From Suilimivivens sp963650485 (GTDB lineage Bacteria > Bacillota > Clostridia > Lachnospirales > Lachnospiraceae): 64,000 bases of DNA. The stretch spans positions 1 to 64,000 of the forward strand of contig CAVJLN010000007.1 of NCBI GenBank assembly GCA_963650485.1, read 5' to 3'. The notes beneath the pieces are model-generated. The model ran no database searches. It saw nothing but the letters and a program-made list of their open reading frames with translations, and was not told the origin of the DNA. The position numbers were made by a program, and so were the translations under genes. Positions 51,807 to 62,075 of this stretch are shown piece after piece; position 1 is the stretch's first letter, and each line of letters starts with the position of its first letter.

Positions 51807-52733
51807 TTACTCCCAATAACTCCGGTTCATGCTGCACCACTTTACAAACCACATAGGGAACTTCTGATAACGCTTTCCGAGGAAATAACCGACGTATTTG
51901 CAGCCACTCTGCCAGATCAGCTTCACGATCAGCCATGGCCTGCGGATCTTCATTAAATACCGGCAGGCCTGAAAAACCAGCTTCTTTCCTTCCGATTCTG
52001 CCTTGATCCCACGGAATTCCTCCGGGAACTGCGCATGCGATACACCCAGATCGAAGTTCCTGTGAAGCTGCTCCATTCCGCTGTAATTGTGGGAATGAAT
52101 CACCTCTGCCTTTGCCGAATAGGAGATTGCATATCCGGCGTCAATCAGATGCCTTGCATAGATCATATCTTCATTAAAAATCGTATGCTCCGTAAATCCT
52201 CCCAATGCGTCAAAATAACTTCTCCGGTAGGCTGCACACACATTGGAGGCAAAAAAGGTCTTAATCCCAAGCTCCGGCAGCTCCTTTGCCGTTTTAATCC
52301 TTTCCGTCTCCGGATAATTAAAGTTCCTCGTATAACGCTCAATGATCCCGCAATCCGATGCCGGAAGCTGTCTCGCATAAGAAACACCAATGCTTTCTGA
52401 CATAAAAGGCTTTAAAAGCTCCTCCATCATGGTATTCCCTGCCGGGATTGCATCATCGGTCATGCAGACAAAAAACGGCGCATCACTCAGTGATACTCCA
52501 TAATTCCGCGTTGCCCCATGGTTAAACTCTGCCTTTTTAATATGATGCAGCTCAAGCAGCGGACTCCGGGTCAGAAACGCCTCCTCCGAACTGAATTTCA
52601 AAAATTCCTCCCGCTCCGTATTAATCAGAATGATCTTCCGGGGAAGCAGAGACTGTGTCAGCAGCGCATCAGTCAGCTTATTCAGTTTTTCATCCGGCCG
52701 GTACACCGGAATGATCACATCGTATTTAAGCAT
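51807..52733 (-). CDS. GT2 glycosyltransferase (rhamnosyltransferase-like)
   Basis: A 308-residue cytosolic GT-A enzyme. VIIPVYRPDEKLNKL is the nucleotide-sugar-binding start, FNHGATRNYG and CMTDDAIP (DxD-like) are at about residues 70-100, and GGFTEHTIFNEDMIYARHLIDAGY is the acceptor/base region. The GATRN and NEDM blocks are typical of RfbN/rhamnosyltransferase-type enzymes, but the donor sugar is not proven. Last gene of the polysaccharide cluster, separated from the LCP gene by a terminator, so probably with its own promoter. Confidence 0.82.
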   Translation of the reverse strand: MLKYDVIIPVYRPDEKLNKLTDALLTQSLLPRKIILINTEREEFLKFSSEEAFLTRSPLLELHHIKKAEFNHGATRNYGVSLSDAPFFVCMTDDAIPAGNTMMEELLKPFMSESIGVSYARQLPASDCGIIERYTRNFNYPETERIKTAKELPELGIKTFFASNVCAAYRRSYFDALGGFTEHTIFNEDMIYARHLIDAGYAISYSAKAEVIHSHNYSGMEQLHRNFDLGVSHAQFPEEFRGIKAESEGKKLVFQACRYLMKIRRPWLIVKLIWQSGCKYVGYFLGKRYQKFPMWFVKWCSMNRSYWE

Positions 52734-52758
52734 CGTTCCCGTTCTCTTTTCATATACG

Positions 52759-52785
52759 AAAAGGGTCTTTCACAAAGACCCTTTT
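52759..52785 (-). terminator. Rho-independent terminator of the LCP gene
   Basis: AAAAGGGTCTTT and AAAGACCCTTTT pair perfectly around CAC. The minus strand continues CGTATATG with the T-run in the stem, so the signal is compact. It separates the LCP gene from the 51807 glycosyltransferase gene. Confidence 0.75.
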
Positions 52786-52853
52786 CTATCTGTCTGTTTC
52801 TGTTTTCCTTGTTTTGCCAATTACCAGCTCTGCATATACAAAAAAGTTTTTAT

Positions 52854-54182
52854 TTACTTCACATAACTATCTGTATCTGCAGCAATCTTCGCACTGTATT
52901 CCTTAACCGCTGAGGAAGGTTCATAGCCCTGCTCATCAAACAGGAACTCATGCAGCCAGGTAACATTGGATTCCAGACTTTCCGGAACAACACAGCTTCC
53001 CTTCTTACCAATATTACCGGTTTTCAACATATCCGAATTCGGGAATCCACCCTCATCTACAATATTGTATTTACTGATATTACCAAGGAGTGACACAATT
53101 TCGGTAAGATCAAGAGATGTATATACCTTATCAAATACAGAGCTTGCAATCTTCTCAAGCTGTGCAGGAGTTGCTTTCTTTGCCTCATCTGCTACAGCCT
53201 TCAATACACGCCGCTGTCTTGCAGTACGTTCAAAGTCATTCCCAACATAACGGATACGACAGTAAGCAGTTGCCTGCAAACCGTTCAGCTTCTGGTATCC
53301 GGCCTGAGTTACCGGTGTATAGCTTCCTTCTGCCGCGGTATAGGTTTTACCATCCTTCGATGTACCGACAATACTGATCTGATAATTATTCAGATGAGAA
53401 ATTTCTTCTTCCTTGACATCAATATAAACACCGCCCAAGGCATCAATGGTCTCTGTAAGGCCGCTGAATCCAACGGTTACGAAATCAGTAATGTTCATAT
53501 CCAGATTCATGTTCAGCATATTGATCGCCTGCATCGGTCCGCCCTTTGCATAAGCAGCATTACACTTATTATAGGTGTCATTGCTCAAGTTCAGGTACGT
53601 ATCACGATAAACGCTGACCAGCTTACAATCGCCGGTATCCAGATTAATGGATGCAATCATAATCGTATCGCTTCGGGTATTCTTGGTCAGCGCTCCCTCT
53701 GTGGAGTCTACACCGAATAATGCAATATTACGATAGCCCTGTAATACCGAGCCTTCCTGTTCCTGCAGTTCCTCAACCTCCGGATTGATGACAATATCTT
53801 CCTCCGGCAGATCCACCTTACCAACCTTTTCCGTTTTCAAAACGGTCCATAATACCAAAATCATCAGTAAAAGTACCAGAATTTCTACAATAAACAAGAT
53901 AATCTTGGAAGTTTTCTTCTTTTTCTTTTTGCCGCTCCTGTTATTTGAGGATTTCTTCGAAGGGGCACTCTTTCCTCCCCTGGAAGAACGGCTGTCTTCA
54001 TAATAATCATCTTCGTAATAATCATCCTCATAGTAGTCATCTCTTCTGGATGATGTTCTTTTCTGCGAAGAGCTTCGTGCAGCCTGACTGTGCTGTGCCG
54101 GTCTCTTCTGCACAGGTCTTCCCTGCGAAGTCCTGCCTTGTGATGATCTTCCCTGTGAAGGTCTTTGATTATTTGTGGTCAT
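52854..54182 (-). CDS. LytR-CpsA-Psr (LCP) family wall-polymer ligase
   Basis: A 442-residue membrane protein. A basic/Gln/Ser/Tyr-Glu-Asp-rich cytoplasmic tail (1-90) with repeats of SQGR and YYEDD precedes one helix (IILFIVEILVLLLMILVLWTVL). The LCP domain has RSDTIMIASIN, SVYRDTYLNL and the Arg-rich YCRIRYVGNDFERTARQRRVL region that binds the lipid pyrophosphate. LCP enzymes transfer polymers from undecaprenyl phosphate to peptidoglycan, which fits the flanking cluster. Start: ATG 54182 after GGGAG; the frame extends upstream without a ribosome site. Confidence 0.9.
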   Translation of the reverse strand: MTTNNQRPSQGRSSQGRTSQGRPVQKRPAQHSQAARSSSQKRTSSRRDDYYEDDYYEDDYYEDSRSSRGGKSAPSKKSSNNRSGKKKKKKTSKIILFIVEILVLLLMILVLWTVLKTEKVGKVDLPEEDIVINPEVEELQEQEGSVLQGYRNIALFGVDSTEGALTKNTRSDTIMIASINLDTGDCKLVSVYRDTYLNLSNDTYNKCNAAYAKGGPMQAINMLNMNLDMNITDFVTVGFSGLTETIDALGGVYIDVKEEEISHLNNYQISIVGTSKDGKTYTAAEGSYTPVTQAGYQKLNGLQATAYCRIRYVGNDFERTARQRRVLKAVADEAKKATPAQLEKIASSVFDKVYTSLDLTEIVSLLGNISKYNIVDEGGFPNSDMLKTGNIGKKGSCVVPESLESNVTWLHEFLFDEQGYEPSSAVKEYSAKIAADTDSYVK

Positions 54183-54306
54183 ACCTTTTCTCCCTTTCAA
54201 ATACCATATCTGGGTTTCTCTTTCGTTCTCCCCACAAAGTAGCATTTTACCATATTAATGTTTCCAATTCAACCCGATTCATGCAAACTCAGGAACTGCC
54301 ACGCCT

Positions 54307-55716
54307 TTAATAGGCATTCTTATTCACAAAACCTTTAAAAATGGTCATAAAAAGAATTTTGATATCGAGGGCAAGGCTCCAGTTCTCAATATAAAACAGA
54401 TCATACTCAATACGTTTGCGGATTGATGTATCGCCGCGATATCCATTGACCTGTGCCCAGCCGGTCAGTCCCGGACGCACCTGATGCTTAATCATATATC
54501 TCGGGATTTCTTCCTTATATTTATCGACCCACTGCGGGCGCTCCGGCCGTGGTCCGACCAGTGACATTTCTCCCATCAGAATGTTAAAGAGCTGCGGCAG
54601 CTCATCAAGGCTGGTTTTACGCATAAATTTCCCAACCTTTGTAACCCGCGGATCATTCTTGACCGTCCATGCATTTTCCTCTGCGGACTGTTTCTGCACT
54701 TCCATCGTCCGAAATTTGTACATCTTAAATACCTTATTATGAAGTCCTACACGCTCCTGTTTAAAAATCACCGGTCCTTCACTGCTTGTTTTTACTAAAA
54801 CCGCACAGACCAGCATCACCGGAGAAGCAATAATAATACCAAAGCAGGCTCCAATGATATCCATGGTTCTTTTTAATATACTATTCACAGCGTTCGATAA
54901 TGGTACATAACGGATGTTGATAACCGGAAGCCCCATCAGATCCTCCGTATAAGGATGGCTTGGAACCAGGGAGTTGTAATCCGGAATAAACTTCGTATGC
55001 ACACCCGACTTCTCACACAGATCCACAATGGACTCCAGCTGTTCATAATCTTTCAACGCAAGCGTAATCGCAATTTCATCCAGCTTGTTCTCCGGAAGAA
55101 TATACTTGATATTCTCTATTCTTCCCACAACCTTAACTCCCTTATACACAGTACCGCTCGGCATTGTATCATCGAGAATTCCCCGGATCACATAGCCCCA
55201 CTGTGGATTGGCAATAATTCTGGTAATATATTCCTCTGCAGCACTGGAATAACCAACCAGCAGAATGTACTTCAGGTTATAACCCTTTCTGCGGAAAAAA
55301 TACAGAATGTTCCGGATCATCGTCCTGCACAGGGTCATCAGAATGATATTGATGATATAAAAGGCACCCAGCACGAATCGGGAAATATCAAGCTGATTGA
55401 TCATGTACAACAGGGTCATAAACAGAATGAGACCCACGGTATTTGCCTTTACAATTGCAAAAAGCTCGTATTTACGTCTGGTTGCACGCTTCGGAGCATA
55501 TAAATTAAAGAAATAATACAGCACCAGATAAAGTGGAACCAGAATATACAACGCACGGAAGTACGTGTACATATCCAGTACACCGACATTCGGATCTGTT
55601 TCTGCAAAACCGGTAGCAAATTTCAGATACCATGCCATGAGATAGGAGATTGCCGTCACAACAGCATCAATCAACACATGGATTCGATTCAATAATTTCT
55701 GATTGTCCTTAATCAT
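54307..55716 (-). CDS. Polyprenyl-phosphate glycosyl-1-phosphate transferase (initiating enzyme)
   Basis: A 469-residue membrane enzyme. Four to five N-terminal helices and a CoA-binding-like region (LLVGYSSAAEEYITRI, about 150-165) precede the bacterial sugar transferase domain: KRTMDIIGACFGI, FKQERVGLHNKVFKMYKFRTM, SLDELPQLFNILMGEMSLVGPRPE and RPGLTGWAQVNG. It loads the first sugar-1-phosphate on undecaprenyl phosphate and so starts repeat-unit synthesis. Whether glucose, galactose or another sugar is used cannot be told from sequence. Confidence 0.92.
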   Translation of the reverse strand: MIKDNQKLLNRIHVLIDAVVTAISYLMAWYLKFATGFAETDPNVGVLDMYTYFRALYILVPLYLVLYYFFNLYAPKRATRRKYELFAIVKANTVGLILFMTLLYMINQLDISRFVLGAFYIINIILMTLCRTMIRNILYFFRRKGYNLKYILLVGYSSAAEEYITRIIANPQWGYVIRGILDDTMPSGTVYKGVKVVGRIENIKYILPENKLDEIAITLALKDYEQLESIVDLCEKSGVHTKFIPDYNSLVPSHPYTEDLMGLPVINIRYVPLSNAVNSILKRTMDIIGACFGIIIASPVMLVCAVLVKTSSEGPVIFKQERVGLHNKVFKMYKFRTMEVQKQSAEENAWTVKNDPRVTKVGKFMRKTSLDELPQLFNILMGEMSLVGPRPERPQWVDKYKEEIPRYMIKHQVRPGLTGWAQVNGYRGDTSIRKRIEYDLFYIENWSLALDIKILFMTIFKGFVNKNAY

Positions 55717-55729
55717 TGCACAAGCCTTT

Positions 55730-56692
55730 CTACCACCACAGGCGGCGGAACATATTCACCCATAACTGTAGTTGTATTGCCACATAATTTCCAAGATGTT
55801 TCATGGAAAATCTTACCTTATGTTCTCTTCCTTTCTTAGAAAAGACAAGCTGAAAGCCCTTTCCAAGACCTTTCATATAATCTGCTCCCAGCCCCTTTTT
55901 CAGGAAAAACAAAAGCTTCACAAGATACCCCAAAAACAGGAACGGAAGATTTAATAACACCTGTAATATCGGCATGTTTTTATAAATCAGATAGATACTG
56001 TTCCGGGAAGACAAAGCCACCTTGAACTTATTATGTCTCGATCCGGATGATCCGCTTCCTGCATGAAGAACCACGGAAGACGGTGCATAGAAGCTCCGGT
56101 ATCCATGGATATTCGCACGATACCCAACATCAATATCTTCCAGATAGGCAAAATGCTTCTCATCAAAATCACCGATTTCTTCAAACACAGCTTTCCGGTA
56201 AAGCGCTGCCCCGGCACAGGAAGAAAAAACAGGTGTTTCTTTTGAAAATTCTCCGGTTTTCCGATCCTTTCCGCGTGCAAACGCCCAACCTAATGCACAA
56301 TAAAAATCTCCGGCACTGTCAATCAGCTCCGGATTCTTCATCTGCAACATTTTCGCAGCTACAGAAAACGCATTCGGATGACGTTCCATTGCAGCTTCCA
56401 GTTCTTCGATTGTATCTTTTAAAACAACGGTATCATTATTTAACAGAAAAACATATTCTGTACCTGCCGCACGGATTCCGATATTCACTGCCGCACTGAA
56501 TCCGCAGTTTTCGGGAAGTGCAATCAGCTTTACCATCGGGAACTCATCCTTCACCATGGCAGTGCTTTCATCGGCAGAATCGTTATCTACCACAATTATG
56601 GCAGGAACCACGCTCCCCTCCAATAGGGAAGTAAGGCAGTCCCGCAGATAGTCCCTTCCATTGTAATTGGGAATTACCACCGTCGTTTTCAT
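55730..56692 (-). CDS. GT2 glycosyltransferase
   Basis: A 320-residue GT-A enzyme. VVIPNYNGRDYLRDCL opens the donor site; VFLLNNDTVV supplies the DxD-like motif (NND), and DEKHFAYLEDIDVGYRANIHGYRS carries the ED catalytic block. Hydrophobic stretches near 240-275 suggest membrane association, as in many enzymes acting on lipid-linked sugars. It lies 13 bases upstream of the initiating transferase gene and belongs to the same operon. Confidence 0.88.
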   Translation of the reverse strand: MKTTVVIPNYNGRDYLRDCLTSLLEGSVVPAIIVVDNDSADESTAMVKDEFPMVKLIALPENCGFSAAVNIGIRAAGTEYVFLLNNDTVVLKDTIEELEAAMERHPNAFSVAAKMLQMKNPELIDSAGDFYCALGWAFARGKDRKTGEFSKETPVFSSCAGAALYRKAVFEEIGDFDEKHFAYLEDIDVGYRANIHGYRSFYAPSSVVLHAGSGSSGSRHNKFKVALSSRNSIYLIYKNMPILQVLLNLPFLFLGYLVKLLFFLKKGLGADYMKGLGKGFQLVFSKKGREHKVRFSMKHLGNYVAIQLQLWVNMFRRLWW

Positions 56693-56701
56693 GCTTCTGT
56701 C

Positions 56702-58090
56702 CTATCTTCCATCCACTCGCTGCACCATTTCCGGATCCCAGACGATTCGTTTTCCTCTTCTGCGAAGTTCTTCACAGAATCTCAGGCTCAATTCCTGATA
56801 ATATGCATCCGTTTTAAGGAGATCCTGATATAAGAAATATCCCGTATGGGGATGCGTAACATATGCCCGTCCGGTGAGCTCTGTCAGCACCCTCTGTGCT
56901 TCCTCTGAACATTTCATGCAGCGTACATCCACTGCATATGCCTCCTGCTGACAGGATGCCCGGTGCATATAACCACTATATTCTTTATGGAGTCCCAGAT
57001 ATAAGGGCTCCTTGTTTTCATCATAAATACCGCCAACCATGCGGTTATGCCGGTCAATCAGCTTTCCTCCGACCACAGCTACATCCGGCCGGTTACTTAT
57101 CAGATCCGGCTGATAATTTACACGAAAGAATCCCAGATGACAGGTATGAACCACGTCAGCCTGATACTCCCGTGCCTTTAGAAAATCCTCTACTGCCCGT
57201 TTTCCGGCTTCATAAGCATAACGCTTGCTTTCCGGATTCTCTGACGTAGAGCCTTCATAACATCTCCAGTGATACAGTACCTTCGGGATATGGGTAATCG
57301 GAAGCTCTGCCTTTCTGGCAGCATACCTGTCCTCTCCCATCATCCGGTCTACGGCCCGCAGGATGATATCATGATCCTGTGCCCCATCGACACTACTGCG
57401 GAATCCCAGCTCCTGCATAAGTTTTCTCTGCATAACAAGCAGATGACAAATATAATTATTTGATAATATTAAATCCAGATTAAACTCTGGTTTCCGATTT
57501 ACTTCATAAAATGAAGTTCCATCGCTGTTACATTTATCCTCATCAGAATATAACATGCGTAATTCTATGTTTTTCTTCCGATACGCCTCAATCACAGCGG
57601 CACATTCAAACAGCGCATCCCTTGTCAGTAAATCATCGTGATCGAGCAATGCAACATATTCTCCGGCTGCCGCTTTCAATGCTTCATTCGTGTTTCCGGA
57701 TATACCCAGATTCTCTTTCAGTCTGTAATAATGGATACGTGAATCCTCATATCCCTTTACCACCTCGGATACCCGATCCGTTTTACTGGCATCTGCAAGA
57801 ATCAGNNNNNNNNNNNNNNNNNNNNNNNNNNNNNNNNNNNNNNNNNNNNNNNNNNNNNNNNNNNNNNNNNNNNNNNNNNNNNNNNNNNNNNNNNNNNNNN
57901 NNNNNNNNNNNNNNNNNNNNNNNNNNNNNNNNNNNNNNNNNNNNNNNNNNNNNNNNNNNNNNNNNNNNNNNNNNNNNNNNNNNNNNNNNNNNNNNNNNNN
58001 NNNNNNNNNNNNNNNNNNNNNNNNNNNNNNNNNNNNNNNNNNNNNNNNNNNNNNNNNNNNNNNNNNNNNNNNNNNNNNNNNTTTTGCCAT
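56702..58090 (-). CDS. GT2 glycosyltransferase, sequence interrupted by an assembly gap
   Basis: A frame of 462 codons, of which codons 4-95 are Ns. The readable part has the usual GT2 order: LLDHDDLLTRDALFEC (DxD-like), LYSDEDKC, LDLILSNNYICHLLVMQR, SVDGAQDHDIILRAVDR. It resembles the N-terminal halves of the large GT2 genes upstream (59911, 62076). The gap is 276 bases, divisible by three, so the frame stays open, but the true length is unknown. Start ATG 58090. Confidence 0.75.
   Translation of the reverse strand: MAKXXXXXXXXXXXXXXXXXXXXXXXXXXXXXXXXXXXXXXXXXXXXXXXXXXXXXXXXXXXXXXXXXXXXXXXXXXXXXXXXXXXXXXXXXXXXLILADASKTDRVSEVVKGYEDSRIHYYRLKENLGISGNTNEALKAAAGEYVALLDHDDLLTRDALFECAAVIEAYRKKNIELRMLYSDEDKCNSDGTSFYEVNRKPEFNLDLILSNNYICHLLVMQRKLMQELGFRSSVDGAQDHDIILRAVDRMMGEDRYAARKAELPITHIPKVLYHWRCYEGSTSENPESKRYAYEAGKRAVEDFLKAREYQADVVHTCHLGFFRVNYQPDLISNRPDVAVVGGKLIDRHNRMVGGIYDENKEPLYLGLHKEYSGYMHRASCQQEAYAVDVRCMKCSEEAQRVLTELTGRAYVTHPHTGYFLYQDLLKTDAYYQELSLRFCEELRRRGKRIVWDPEMVQRVDGR
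57806..58081. other. Assembly gap of 276 Ns
   Basis: All bases are N. It falls in the 5' part of a GT2 gene whose neighbours share similar GT2 domains; collapsed near-identical repeats are a plausible cause. Confidence 0.99.
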
Positions 58091-58099
58091 AATTTCGAC

Positions 58100-59821
58100 T
58101 TACAGAACGGCCTTGAGATCCTCTGTCAGCTTATTCAGCTTCTCTTCTGCATCCTGAAGGCTGGTTCCCTTTACTCCCATATAGAACTTGATCTTCGGCT
58201 CTGTTCCGGAAGGACGTGCACAGCACCAGGAATCATTCGTAAGATCGAAGTAAAGTACGTTGGACTTCGGAAGACCAGTAGGTCTGGCTGCTCCGGTAGC
58301 AAGGTCTGTAATCACATCCCTGTCGTAGTCACGAAGCTCCTTTACCTGTAATTCTCCAAAGTTCTTCGGAGGGTTGCTTCTTAATTTGTCCATCATCTCT
58401 GCAATCTGCCTGGAGCCGTCGATACCCTTTAAGGTGATAGCATACTGTGTTTCCTTATAATATCCGTATTCTTCATAGAGCTTCAGCATCTGATCCCATA
58501 CGGTAATGCCATTCTTCTTGCACCATGCAGCCACCTCGCACAGACACATTACGGCAACAACAGCATCCTTATCTCTTGCATGAGTACCTGCAAGACAACC
58601 ATAGCTTTCTTCCAGACCGAATACATAATTGTTGGAATTACTCTGTTCAAAGAACTTAATCTGCTCACCGATATACTTGAAACCGGTCAGTACTTCTACG
58701 AAACGTACTCCATAAGCCTCTGCAATGGCACGTGCCATATTCGTGGTAACAATGGTCGTAACGAGTGCAGGATGAACAGGCATGGTCTTTGTTGCGGTAC
58801 GTTCTCTCAAAATGTATTCGGCAATCAGCATTCCGGACATATTTCCGGTAAACGGTACGTATTCGCCGGTCTTTGTATCCAGTGCATAAATACCAAGACG
58901 GTCTGCATCCGGGTCGGTTGCCAGCACGATATCTGCATTCTTTTCCTTAGCAAGCTTTAATGCAAGGGTAAATGCCTTCGGATCCTCCGGATTCGGGTAT
59001 TCCAGCGTAGTAAAGTCGGGATCCGGAAGCTCCTGCTCCGGTACGACATACACATGCTTAAAACCAAGCTCGGAAAGAATACGGCGAACCGGTACGTTTC
59101 CTGTTCCATGGAACGGAGAATATACGATACGGATATCATCTGCAACTTCCTTAATAATATCCGGATGAATAATCTGCTTCTTTAACTCTGCCATATAAGC
59201 ATCGTCAATTTCCTTACCGATCACAACATAAAGTCCCTGATCCATTGCATCCTTCTTATCCATGGTCTTTACAGAATGATAATCGGTTACAGCCTTTACC
59301 TCTGCAATAATTTCTTTATCTTTAGGAGCGGTTACCTGTGCACCATCTTCCCAGTAAGCCTTGTATCCGTTATATTCCGGGGGATTGTGGCTTGCGGTAA
59401 TGACGATACCCGAAATACAATGTAAGGTACGGAGTGCAAAGGAAAGCTCGGGAGTCGGGCGGAGTGCATCAAACACATAAGCCTTGATTCCGTTTGCTGC
59501 AAGACAAAGTGCTGCTTCATCTGCAAATTCCGGTGACATTCTTCTGGAATCGTATGCAATTGCAACGCCTCTGTCCTTGCCGCCCTGCTTGATAATGTAG
59601 TTTGCAAGTCCCTGTGTTGCCTTACGAACAGTATAAATGTTCATACGGTTCGTTCCTGCTCCGATCACACCACGAAGTCCACCGGTACCAAATTCCAGTT
59701 CTTTATAGAAACGGTCTTCGATTTCCTTCTCATTCCCTGAAATCGCCTGCAATTCTGCCTTTGTCTTCTCGTCAAAATAAGAATCCTTTAACCAGAAATC
59801 ATATTGCTCTTTGTAGCTCAT
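58100..59821 (-). CDS. Phospho-sugar mutase (phosphoglucomutase/phosphomannomutase family)
   Basis: A 573-residue alpha-D-phosphohexomutase. The active serine is Ser144 in TASHNP; the Mg-binding loop DPDADRLGI lies near 305; the sugar loop GLEESYGC near 400; and the phosphate-binding RPSGTEPKIKFY near 540. It interconverts hexose-1- and 6-phosphates and would feed nucleotide sugars to the surrounding glycosyltransferases. Start: ATG after AGGAGGAGCAGTT. Confidence 0.95.
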   Translation of the reverse strand: MSYKEQYDFWLKDSYFDEKTKAELQAISGNEKEIEDRFYKELEFGTGGLRGVIGAGTNRMNIYTVRKATQGLANYIIKQGGKDRGVAIAYDSRRMSPEFADEAALCLAANGIKAYVFDALRPTPELSFALRTLHCISGIVITASHNPPEYNGYKAYWEDGAQVTAPKDKEIIAEVKAVTDYHSVKTMDKKDAMDQGLYVVIGKEIDDAYMAELKKQIIHPDIIKEVADDIRIVYSPFHGTGNVPVRRILSELGFKHVYVVPEQELPDPDFTTLEYPNPEDPKAFTLALKLAKEKNADIVLATDPDADRLGIYALDTKTGEYVPFTGNMSGMLIAEYILRERTATKTMPVHPALVTTIVTTNMARAIAEAYGVRFVEVLTGFKYIGEQIKFFEQSNSNNYVFGLEESYGCLAGTHARDKDAVVAVMCLCEVAAWCKKNGITVWDQMLKLYEEYGYYKETQYAITLKGIDGSRQIAEMMDKLRSNPPKNFGELQVKELRDYDRDVITDLATGAARPTGLPKSNVLYFDLTNDSWCCARPSGTEPKIKFYMGVKGTSLQDAEEKLNKLTEDLKAVL

Positions 59822-59910
59822 AACTGCTCCTCCTGTTTACGATATTTTGATCATCCTCCTGTCATTTAAACCGGCATTCAGACTACCAGAAATATTTTAC
59901 CACAATATCC

Positions 59911-61914
59911 CTATATTTTCAAAGCAAAGTCACTCCGATCCAACGAAAAATTCGGATTGTAGTACGGGTCGCCCTTTGCAAGAACCTCTTTCCACTTCGT
60001 CCGGAAGTGCTCGGACTCCTTATTATAGCGCTCTGCCTTTTCTCCCTGATCATCCAGTCCTCTGGAAATGGACTCAAAATGGTACAACTCCGCAAACGGG
60101 GTAAAGACATTTAAGTAACCCTTTTCCCGCAGCTTCAGACAGAAGTCCACATCATTTAAGGAAATGGCAAAGTCCTCCGAAAGACCTCCCACCTCGTCAT
60201 AAAGACTCTTTTTTACCAAAAGGCAGGCCCCCGTTACCGCAGATACATTCTGCGCATAGCAAAGTCTTCCCATATAACCGAGGTTATCCCGGTGCTGCCC
60301 GTAATGGCTGTGTCCCGCTGTCCGGTGTGCTCCAAGTCCCAGCACCACGCCTGCATGCTGAATCGTTTTATTCGCATAATAGAGCTTCGCTCCCACAGCC
60401 GCCACGTCCTGACGCTGCGCATACATCAGAAGCTCCTCCATCCAGTTCACGGTAATCACCTGCGTATCATTATTTAATAACAGAATATATTCTCCGCTGG
60501 CAAAGGAAACGCCGTAATTATTCACCCTGGAATAGTTGAACATCTCTCCCTCCCTGGGGGTATAGGTAACGACACGTATTTTTCGGTCGTTTTCCGTCGC
60601 ACCATTTTCATATACGGCCTGCAATTCCTTATAATAAGCAAAAATTTCCGGTGTTGTACTGTTGTTTTCTACCACGATAATTTCATAATTTTCATACGTG
60701 GACTTTTCAAGAATCGAATCAATGCACCGCTTCAGATCCGGCTGATGATCCTTGTTGGCAATCACAATACTGATCTTCGGCGTCCCGATAATCTCATACC
60801 GGATCTTGAAAATCGTCTCAAACGCCCTAGTGGAAGTAATCTGAAAATGCCTGAAGCCGTGACGGCGCAGATGGTCTGCCACCGCTCCTTTCGCAGCATC
60901 CACAACATAAGGCTTGGCTTCTACGCCGGATGCCACACTGCCCGGATGACACCGCCAGTAATAAAGAAGCTTCGGAACATGCACCACACATTTGGCACGA
61001 TCGGTCAGCCGCAGGATCATATCATGGTCCTGACTGCCGTCAAACTGCGGCCGGAACAGCTCCGTACCATCCAGAAGCTCTCTCGCAAACACACTGAAAT
61101 GACAGATGTAATTATTGGCACGCAGATTATCAATCGCATAGTCGGGCTTAAAATGCATGGTCAGCATCTTATTGATGTCCCCGCTCTTAAACGTTGTTTC
61201 ATCGCAGTATATGTAATCTGCATTCTGCTCATTAATGGCTTTCACGTATTCATATAAGGCGCTCGGATGCAGAATATCATCATGATCAAACAGTCCGATA
61301 TACTCTCCGGTTGCCAGCTTCAGACACTCATTGGTGTTTCCCGCAATTCCTTCGTTTTTCGAAAGCTTGTGATACACGATGCGTCCATCTGCTTTGGCTT
61401 CGTATTCCTTTACCACCTCTGCCACATAAGCATGCGCATCGTCCGAGCCATCTGCCAGACACAATTCCCAGTTTGAATAGGTCTGATTCATCACGGAATC
61501 AATCATTTCCCGCAGGAATTCTTCGGGCGTATTAAATAACGGCACCAGAATACTGATCTTCACTCGCCGAGCAAAGTCCGCTTTCTGCTCTGCCTCCCGC
61601 CGTGCTTCATCCGGAAAGCTCTTCGTTCCAAACTGCTCCATGGCATGCTTTTCACGTTCCTTATATTTGATCTTGGCAGCAACCCCTTTAAGGGAACCGC
61701 AATTCTTCACTCTGGCTGCCTGACGGATGCACCAGTGCATACACCTTCTGGCAGGTGCTGATGCTTTCCAGACAGGATTGCTTTTAATCCGGTTCAGCTT
61801 AAAGTTCAGGTCATCCACCTTCGCTTCCAGATCTGCCACACGTCCGGCAAGATCTGCATTCCGCAGATGCTCTTCTTCATATGCCTTTTGATAGTCCATT
61901 TCTTCCTGACTCAT
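59911..61914 (-). CDS. Large GT2 glycosyltransferase with two GT domains and coiled-coil start
   Basis: A 667-residue protein. Residues 1-65 form a coiled coil (EEHLRNADLAGRVADLEAKVDDLNFKL). The first GT2 domain spans about 110-365 (ISILVPLFNTPEEFLREM; FDHDDILHPSALYEY; GSQDHDMILRLTDRA). The second spans about 375-650 (ISIVIANKDHQPDLKRC; LLLNNDTQV; LNDVDFCLKLREKGY). Such tandem GT2 enzymes polymerise or add two sugars in rhamnan- or mannan-like glycans; the sugar is unknown. Start: ATG after AAAGGA. Confidence 0.9.
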   Translation of the reverse strand: MSQEEMDYQKAYEEEHLRNADLAGRVADLEAKVDDLNFKLNRIKSNPVWKASAPARRCMHWCIRQAARVKNCGSLKGVAAKIKYKEREKHAMEQFGTKSFPDEARREAEQKADFARRVKISILVPLFNTPEEFLREMIDSVMNQTYSNWELCLADGSDDAHAYVAEVVKEYEAKADGRIVYHKLSKNEGIAGNTNECLKLATGEYIGLFDHDDILHPSALYEYVKAINEQNADYIYCDETTFKSGDINKMLTMHFKPDYAIDNLRANNYICHFSVFARELLDGTELFRPQFDGSQDHDMILRLTDRAKCVVHVPKLLYYWRCHPGSVASGVEAKPYVVDAAKGAVADHLRRHGFRHFQITSTRAFETIFKIRYEIIGTPKISIVIANKDHQPDLKRCIDSILEKSTYENYEIIVVENNSTTPEIFAYYKELQAVYENGATENDRKIRVVTYTPREGEMFNYSRVNNYGVSFASGEYILLLNNDTQVITVNWMEELLMYAQRQDVAAVGAKLYYANKTIQHAGVVLGLGAHRTAGHSHYGQHRDNLGYMGRLCYAQNVSAVTGACLLVKKSLYDEVGGLSEDFAISLNDVDFCLKLREKGYLNVFTPFAELYHFESISRGLDDQGEKAERYNKESEHFRTKWKEVLAKGDPYYNPNFSLDRSDFALKI

Positions 61915-62075
61915 GGTTCTGGTCCTTTCTCCATTTCACTTTCTATCAAACAATTTCATTTAAGACTTTTGTATTTCGTTTCTATAATTAATCACTTCAT
62001 GAATCATTTCTATTTGTCATTTCCATCTTTCTTGATAAGAATAACAAATTACGGAATTCCGTTGCTGACAATTAC